Shown here piece by piece: positions 59,536 to 64,000 of a stretch of DNA of 64,000 nt. How positions within the stretch are numbered: position 1 is the first letter of the stretch; the number at the start of each line of letters is the position of its first letter. The notes under the pieces are model-generated. The model did not search any database. It had not been told where the DNA came from and saw only the letters and a list, made by a program, of their open reading frames with translations. The stretch is from assembly GCF_000148585.2 (NCBI RefSeq), contig NZ_CP028414.1:983501-1047500 (forward strand), in the 5' to 3' direction. Origin of the DNA: Streptococcus mitis NCTC 12261 (lineage in GTDB: Bacteria > Bacillota > Bacilli > Lactobacillales > Streptococcaceae). The translations under genes and the position numbers were made by a program.

Positions 59536-60480
59536 CTACTGTTTTACAACTTTAAAACGATCAATCAGAACAGCAATTAAGATTACAACTCCTTTTACTA
59601 CTTGTTGCCAAAATGCTGAAACACCGATAATATTAAGTCCATTATTCAAAACCCCAATAATTAAAGCACCTATTAAGGTCCCCAGTATGCGACCTTTACC
59701 TCCTGATAAAGAGGTTCCCCCAAGAACAACAGCTGCAATAGCATCCATTTCATAACTAGCACCTGCTGTTGGTTGAGCAGAACTTAAGCGTGATGTTATA
59801 ATCAATCCAGAAATTGAAGCCATAATACCTGAAATTGAATAAATGATAATTTTCACTTTATTTAGTTTCACACCTGATATATATGCTGCTTTTTCATTCC
59901 CCCCTATAGCATACACAGATTTACCAAATGCTGTTTTATGAAGTAAAACATATAAAACAATAAATACAATAAACATAATAATTACAGGAAATGGAATTCC
60001 GACTATATAACCTTGCCCCAAAAATTGAAATAAGAATGTATCACTTAATCCTTTTGTGATAGGATTCCCATTTGTATAAACAAGTGTTGCGCCTCTAAAA
60101 ATAGTCATAGTTGCTAAAGTAACGATAAATGGAGCTAATTTCCCGTAGGAAATCAATAAACCATTCATCATCCCCAGAATGCAACCCAAAATTAAAGAGA
60201 TGAGAATTGCTAACGTAACAGGCATTCCAGATCCTAATAGGCCAGCGGTTAGCGCACTGGATAAGGCTAAAATTGATCCAACTGATAAATCAATTCCACC
60301 TGTTAGAATAACAAAGGTCATTCCAAAAGCGATCAGTGCATTTGATGTTACTTGCAATAGTAAATTTAACAGATTATTTGCTGTTAAAAAATTTGAATTG
60401 ATAATAGTGATGACAGCCATTAAAATTATCAATGCTATTACTGTTGTCAATTCTGACATATACTTCATAGTATTTTTCAC
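59536..60480 (-). CDS. rbsC: Ribose ABC transporter, permease
   Basis: Membrane permease of the ribose/xylose transporter type (BPD_transp_2), 314 aa, 8-10 helices. Family signature ILTGGIDLSVGSILALS and the EAA-like AAVVLGGTSLSGGKG. Starts at a GTG (60478-60480) with AGGAGG 8 nt upstream; an ATG 5 codons later is an alternative. Begins 1 bp after rbsA. Confidence 0.95.
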   Translation of the reverse strand: MKNTMKYMSELTTVIALIILMAVITIINSNFLTANNLLNLLLQVTSNALIAFGMTFVILTGGIDLSVGSILALSSALTAGLLGSGMPVTLAILISLILGCILGMMNGLLISYGKLAPFIVTLATMTIFRGATLVYTNGNPITKGLSDTFLFQFLGQGYIVGIPFPVIIMFIVFIVLYVLLHKTAFGKSVYAIGGNEKAAYISGVKLNKVKIIIYSISGIMASISGLIITSRLSSAQPTAGASYEMDAIAAVVLGGTSLSGGKGRILGTLIGALIIGVLNNGLNIIGVSAFWQQVVKGVVILIAVLIDRFKVVKQ

Positions 60481-60481
60481 A

Positions 60482-61960
60482 CTATTGTCCTCCTGTGGCT
60501 AGTTGCATAACTTTTTCTTGTGTAGCTTCTTGACGTGTTAATTCTCCACTAATTCTTCCTTCATGCATGACCATAATGCGATCACTGACTCCGATCACTT
60601 CTGGTAAATCTGAAGATACCATAATAATCGGCACACCTCGTTCAGCCAATTCATTCATTAATTGGTAAATTTCACGCTTAGCACCAACATCTACCCCACG
60701 AGTTGGCTCATCTAGAATCAGTACTTTTGGAGCAATACCTATCCATTTTGCTAAAACTACTTTCTGTTGATTACCACCAGAAAGTGTCCCAACTTCCTTA
60801 TCTGGATAACCTGATTTAATTCGTAGCCTATCAATTAAACGTTGTACAAATATATCACTTGTTTTATTATCAAAAATGCCATTTTTAACAAAATCACGAG
60901 TACTAGGTAAAGTCATATTATCTTTAATAGAAAAATCTAAAATCAATCCCTCATCTTTACGATCTTCTGTTAAGAAACCAATTCCATGCTTAATTGCTTC
61001 AAAAGGATTTTTAATTATCAGTTCTTCTTCATTTATTATAATTTGACCAGATTTTAAAGAATCAATTCCAAAAATTGCTCTCATTATTTCAGTACGACCA
61101 GCACCCATCAAACCAGAAAAACCAAGAATTTCCCCTTGACGTACATAGAAAGAAATATCCGTAAAAGCATCACCAGAAAGATTCTTAGCTTGAAAAACAA
61201 TATTCCCAATCTCAGCCTTTTTTTCTGGATAATAATCTTCTAATTCACGCCCCACCATCTTTTGAACTAATTCATCCGCATTAGTTAACTTCGTTCTCTT
61301 GGTATCAATTACAAACCCATCCCTCATAACAGTTATAAGATCTGTAATCTTAAAGATTTCTTCCATCCGATGTGAAATATACACAATACCTACACCATCA
61401 GATTTTAATCCTTCTATCACTTTAAAAAGTGTTTCAGTTTCACGATCAGTTAAAGCTGCTGTGGGTTCATCCATAATTAACAAGGAAACTTCTGATAATA
61501 AACATTTTGCTATTTCTATCATTTGTTGTTGTCCGACTGATAATTGACCAATGATTGCATCGAGAGGAATAGAGATATTAAGACGTTTAAATGCTTCTTT
61601 AGCTTTCCTTTCCATACTAGCTTTATCTAGAAACCCAATCGAATTTTTAATTTCTCTTCCTAAAAAAAGATTATCAAGTACAGTCATATCTGGCCAAGTA
61701 TTCATTTCTTGATGAATAAAACTCAGTCCAAACCGTTCTGCCTCTTGAGGATTAGAAAATGTTTTTTCTTTTCCATCAATAAAAATAGTTCCTGAAGTAG
61801 CTGGAAAAAGTCCAGTTAAAATATTCATTAAGGTTGATTTGCCTGCACCATTCTCTCCCATTAAAGCATGAACTTCTCCTGAATTAAGAACCAAATCAAT
61901 ACTTTCTAAAACACGATTATTCCCAAAAGATTTTGAAATGTTCTTCATTTCAATTTTCAT
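60482..61960 (-). CDS. rbsA: Ribose ABC transporter, double ATPase
   Basis: Sugar-import ATPase with two nucleotide-binding domains, 492 aa. N-terminal domain: Walker A GENGAGKST, signature LSVGQQQM, Walker B LLIMDEPTAAL. C-terminal domain: degenerate Walker A GLMGAGRTE with signature LSGGNQQKV and LILDEPTRGVD, the asymmetry normal for RbsA/MglA. ATG at 61960 has GAAGGGAG upstream; a TTG two codons earlier is less likely. Confidence 0.95.
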   Translation of the reverse strand: MKIEMKNISKSFGNNRVLESIDLVLNSGEVHALMGENGAGKSTLMNILTGLFPATSGTIFIDGKEKTFSNPQEAERFGLSFIHQEMNTWPDMTVLDNLFLGREIKNSIGFLDKASMERKAKEAFKRLNISIPLDAIIGQLSVGQQQMIEIAKCLLSEVSLLIMDEPTAALTDRETETLFKVIEGLKSDGVGIVYISHRMEEIFKITDLITVMRDGFVIDTKRTKLTNADELVQKMVGRELEDYYPEKKAEIGNIVFQAKNLSGDAFTDISFYVRQGEILGFSGLMGAGRTEIMRAIFGIDSLKSGQIIINEEELIIKNPFEAIKHGIGFLTEDRKDEGLILDFSIKDNMTLPSTRDFVKNGIFDNKTSDIFVQRLIDRLRIKSGYPDKEVGTLSGGNQQKVVLAKWIGIAPKVLILDEPTRGVDVGAKREIYQLMNELAERGVPIIMVSSDLPEVIGVSDRIMVMHEGRISGELTRQEATQEKVMQLATGGQ

Positions 61961-61973
61961 AGGCAACTCCCTT

Positions 61974-62372
61974 CTAAATAATAACTCCTGATTGCAAGAT
62001 TATATTCGAATATGGTGTATCTTCCCCAGTGCGAATAACTGCCTTAACTGTAGTATTCATAGCTTTCAATTCTTCATGACTAATATATTCAATAATTATA
62101 TTCGATCCTAAAAGATCTAGAACTGCTTGCCACTGTTCTTTGTTTTTTTCCTTAATTTCTTCTGCTAAGAAAATTTTTTCAATAAGTACATGATCTGAAT
62201 ATTCTTTTAAAACTTCTAAAAAACTTGGACTACCTTTTCTTAATGCTAAATCAATTTTATCAATACCTTTTGGAACTGGCAATCCTAAATCTCCAATACA
62301 AACCAAATCCATATGACCTAAATCATCAGCTAGTTTTGCTATATTACTATTTAAAATCCCATATTTCTTCAT
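61974..62372 (-). CDS. rbsD: D-ribose pyranase
   Basis: Catalyses beta-pyran to beta-furan ribose conversion so that RbsK can use the sugar; 132 aa. Conserved His20 in DDLGHMD and the segment PVPKGIDKIDLAL are visible. It overlaps the rbsK 3' end by 26 bp, so translation is probably coupled. Confidence 0.95.
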   Translation of the reverse strand: MKKYGILNSNIAKLADDLGHMDLVCIGDLGLPVPKGIDKIDLALRKGSPSFLEVLKEYSDHVLIEKIFLAEEIKEKNKEQWQAVLDLLGSNIIIEYISHEELKAMNTTVKAVIRTGEDTPYSNIILQSGVII

Positions 62373-63258
62373 ATCCTGGATGCTCCTTTATTTCTTTCAA
62401 ACTCGGCATGCCACCTTGCGCTCCAAATCTTTGAACAGAAAGATGTGAAGCAATCGTTGCAAAGGACAATGCAACATTCATCTCTTTTCCTTTTGAGACA
62501 GCATAAGCAAAAGCACCATTAAACGTATCTCCTGCTCCTGTAGTATCAACTACTTCTGCTTTTATAGCAGGAATCTTCTGAACTGCTGCCCCATCATAAT
62601 AAATAGAACCTTCAACTCCTAATGTCACAATCATTTTATTAGGATAAATTTTAATAATTTCTTCTAATTTCTTATCTGGAAAAAGCTCTGAACATTCATG
62701 CTCATTAGGAGTAATAAAATCACAAAAAGGAATCATCTCTATATCTGTTTCTCTAGCTGGTGCAGGATTGTAAAGTACCTTAACTTTATTTTCTTGACAA
62801 AATTTAGCTATAGATAGGTTGGCTTCATGTGGTATTTCATTCTGTAATACAACAATACTTGCATCACTAATCAATTCCCACTCATTTTTCCAATCATTTG
62901 TTTTAACTAAATTATTCGCTCCGGGATAATAAATAATTCTATTATCACCTCCATATAAAGTAATTTGTGCAACTCCTGTAGATTGTGGTACCGTTCCCAC
63001 ATGTTCTGTAGAAATATTATTATTTTGCAGATTACTTAGTAAATCTGCTGAAAAAATATCTTCTCCGACGTTTCCAAATATGTAAATATTATCTTCTACA
63101 CTGGATAATCTACCAATAGCTACAGCTTGATTTGCACCTTTTCCACCCGGAACTATATTAAATGAATCCCCAAAAATCGTTTCACCTCCTTCTGGAATCC
63201 TTTTTGTTCTCATAACTAAGTCCATTGAAATACTTCCAACAACAACAATTTTACTCAT
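62347..63258 (-). CDS. rbsK: Ribokinase
   Basis: PfkB-family kinase making ribose-5-phosphate, 303 aa. PfkB signatures GGKGANQAVAIGRL near residue 38 and DTTGAGDTFNGAF with the catalytic Asp. AAGGAG precedes the ATG. It abuts rbsR (1-bp overlap). Product ribose-5-phosphate can enter the pentose pathway or serve Prs, encoded about 16 kb away. Confidence 0.96.
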   Translation of the reverse strand: MSKIVVVGSISMDLVMRTKRIPEGGETIFGDSFNIVPGGKGANQAVAIGRLSSVEDNIYIFGNVGEDIFSADLLSNLQNNNISTEHVGTVPQSTGVAQITLYGGDNRIIYYPGANNLVKTNDWKNEWELISDASIVVLQNEIPHEANLSIAKFCQENKVKVLYNPAPARETDIEMIPFCDFITPNEHECSELFPDKKLEEIIKIYPNKMIVTLGVEGSIYYDGAAVQKIPAIKAEVVDTTGAGDTFNGAFAYAVSKGKEMNVALSFATIASHLSVQRFGAQGGMPSLKEIKEHPGYEEIWDFK

Positions 63259-64000
63259 TACTTTCTCCTTAATGTATTTCTTTCTACGTATCTAACAGGT
63301 AGTTTAATTTTAGCTTCATCTATAGAGAACTTATTTGCCATATTATAGATTAGCTTTGCAGCCTGTTCTCCCATTTTATATGATGATTGGTGAATAGTTG
63401 ATAAAGAAGGATAAATAAATTGACTAAGTACAATATCATCATAACCAATGATTTGAATATCATCTGGGATTTTTTTACCAATTGCTAAAATTTCATGAAT
63501 ATAAGCTATCGCATGAATATCAGAAGGCGCTATAATACTATCAATATTTGGATTTCTTTTTAGATTCTCTTTAGCTTCTGTTTGAATTTTTTCAAACTCA
63601 AATGTTTCACTTTCTTCAATACGAATCTCTAAAGATTTATTCCTCAAATAGTTTAAACTTGCTTCAAATCGTTCCGCAATGTTCTCAGCTTTATCATCTA
63701 AAACTTTAATAATCATAACTTGCTTAGCGCCAGCATTCCAAATTGCTTTAGCAGCCAAACGTCCACCCAACTGATTATCAGAAAAGACACCGTAACCTGT
63801 ATCTTTACTAATCCGGTCAACCACAACGACAGGTAACGTCAGATTTGGAAATTCCTTTGTAAAGTCAAGTGTCGTTATAATACCAGCTGCATTTGTTTTT
63901 AACAAAAGGTTTATATATTCTTCTAACGAATCATGATCTGAAATAGTACCAACCATAATCCTATAACCTTTATCTTTCAAATATGATTCAGCTCCTCGAA
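63258..64000 (-). CDS. rbsR: LacI-family ribose operon repressor RbsR, 5' end outside window
   Basis: Only the effector-binding domain is present: the frame is open to the right edge with RGAESYLKDKGYRIMVGTIS, the usual link into the periplasmic-binding-like core of LacI repressors. The N-terminal HTH (about 60-70 residues) must lie beyond 64000. Visible core segments include VVVVDRISKDTGYGV and IQIIGYDDIVLSQF. As the first visible gene of the rbs operon it is the presumed repressor; operator and promoter are outside the window. Confidence 0.9.
   Translation of the reverse strand, partial: RGAESYLKDKGYRIMVGTISDHDSLEEYINLLLKTNAAGIITTLDFTKEFPNLTLPVVVVDRISKDTGYGVFSDNQLGGRLAAKAIWNAGAKQVMIIKVLDDKAENIAERFEASLNYLRNKSLEIRIEESETFEFEKIQTEAKENLKRNPNIDSIIAPSDIHAIAYIHEILAIGKKIPDDIQIIGYDDIVLSQFIYPSLSTIHQSSYKMGEQAAKLIYNMANKFSIDEAKIKLPVRYVERNTLRRK

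Overview
The window is a low-GC Firmicute chromosome segment from a mitis-group Streptococcus (S. mitis / S. oralis / S. pneumoniae relatives). The evidence is two BOX repeats, a zinc-related pht-adcAII locus, VicRKX next to a RelBE2-type toxin-antitoxin pair, an enolase with the pneumococcal plasminogen-binding motif, and gene families very close to pneumococcal ones. A ribose (rbs) operon at the right edge, which I do not recall from pneumococcus, suggests a commensal relative rather than S. pneumoniae itself.

Layout. 1-6.4 kb: histidine-triad protein (runs off the left edge), zinc lipoprotein AdcAII behind an AdcR-type operator, an APC amino-acid permease, and the extracellular thioredoxin pair etrx2-ccdA. 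6.4-17.9 kb: HU, DegV, YitT, ribF (frameshifted near its 3' end), an operon murA-GNAT-CBS/HTH regulator-map, enolase, a YueI-like protein, glycerate kinase and serB. 17.9-29.8 kb: carbohydrate storage and glycolysis, glgBCDA with a CcpA (cre) site at its promoter, gapN, pulA, then ligA. 29.9-36.2 kb: ABC-F ATPase, Rgg regulator, MFS exporter, pgm and a thioredoxin-like protein. 36.2-41.7 kb: a 5'-truncated potassium channel, relBE, vicRKX and mutY (no Fe-S ligands). 41.8-48.7 kb: relQ-nadK-rluD-family-pta, divergent from CYTH and prs-cysteine desulfurase. 48.8-55 kb: rex, a glutamine-amidotransferase-like hydrolase, radC, pcrA and fhs. 55.2-58.3 kb: CoA and NAD precursor genes (coaB, coaC, an ECF S component, niaX-niaR). 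58.2-64 kb: a gene remnant followed by the rbs operon rbsRKDACB on the minus strand.

How the genes work together. GlgB, GlgC/GlgD, GlgA and the pullulanase make and trim glycogen, and pgm supplies glucose-1-phosphate. GapN and enolase sit in lower glycolysis, with GapN giving NADPH. CoaB/CoaC with a probable pantothenate carrier, and NiaX under NiaR, feed CoA and NAD synthesis; NadK then makes NADP. RelQ is co-transcribed with pta, linking alarmone synthesis to acetyl-phosphate metabolism. VicRKX controls the cell wall, together with murA.

The most striking cross-cutting signal is that six genes (ribF, the YueI-like gene, ligA, the ABC-F gene, mutY, coaB) have a good -10 hexamer ending exactly 6 nt before the ATG and no usable Shine-Dalgarno, so their mRNAs are predicted to be leaderless. 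Other points of interest are the ribF frameshift, the channel gene cut off at the relE stop codon, a palindrome over the MFS promoter and ribosome-binding site, and the gene remnant at the edge of the rbs operon. I saw no tRNA, rRNA, CRISPR array, intact insertion sequence or phage genes. No gene-free stretch exceeds 300 bases.
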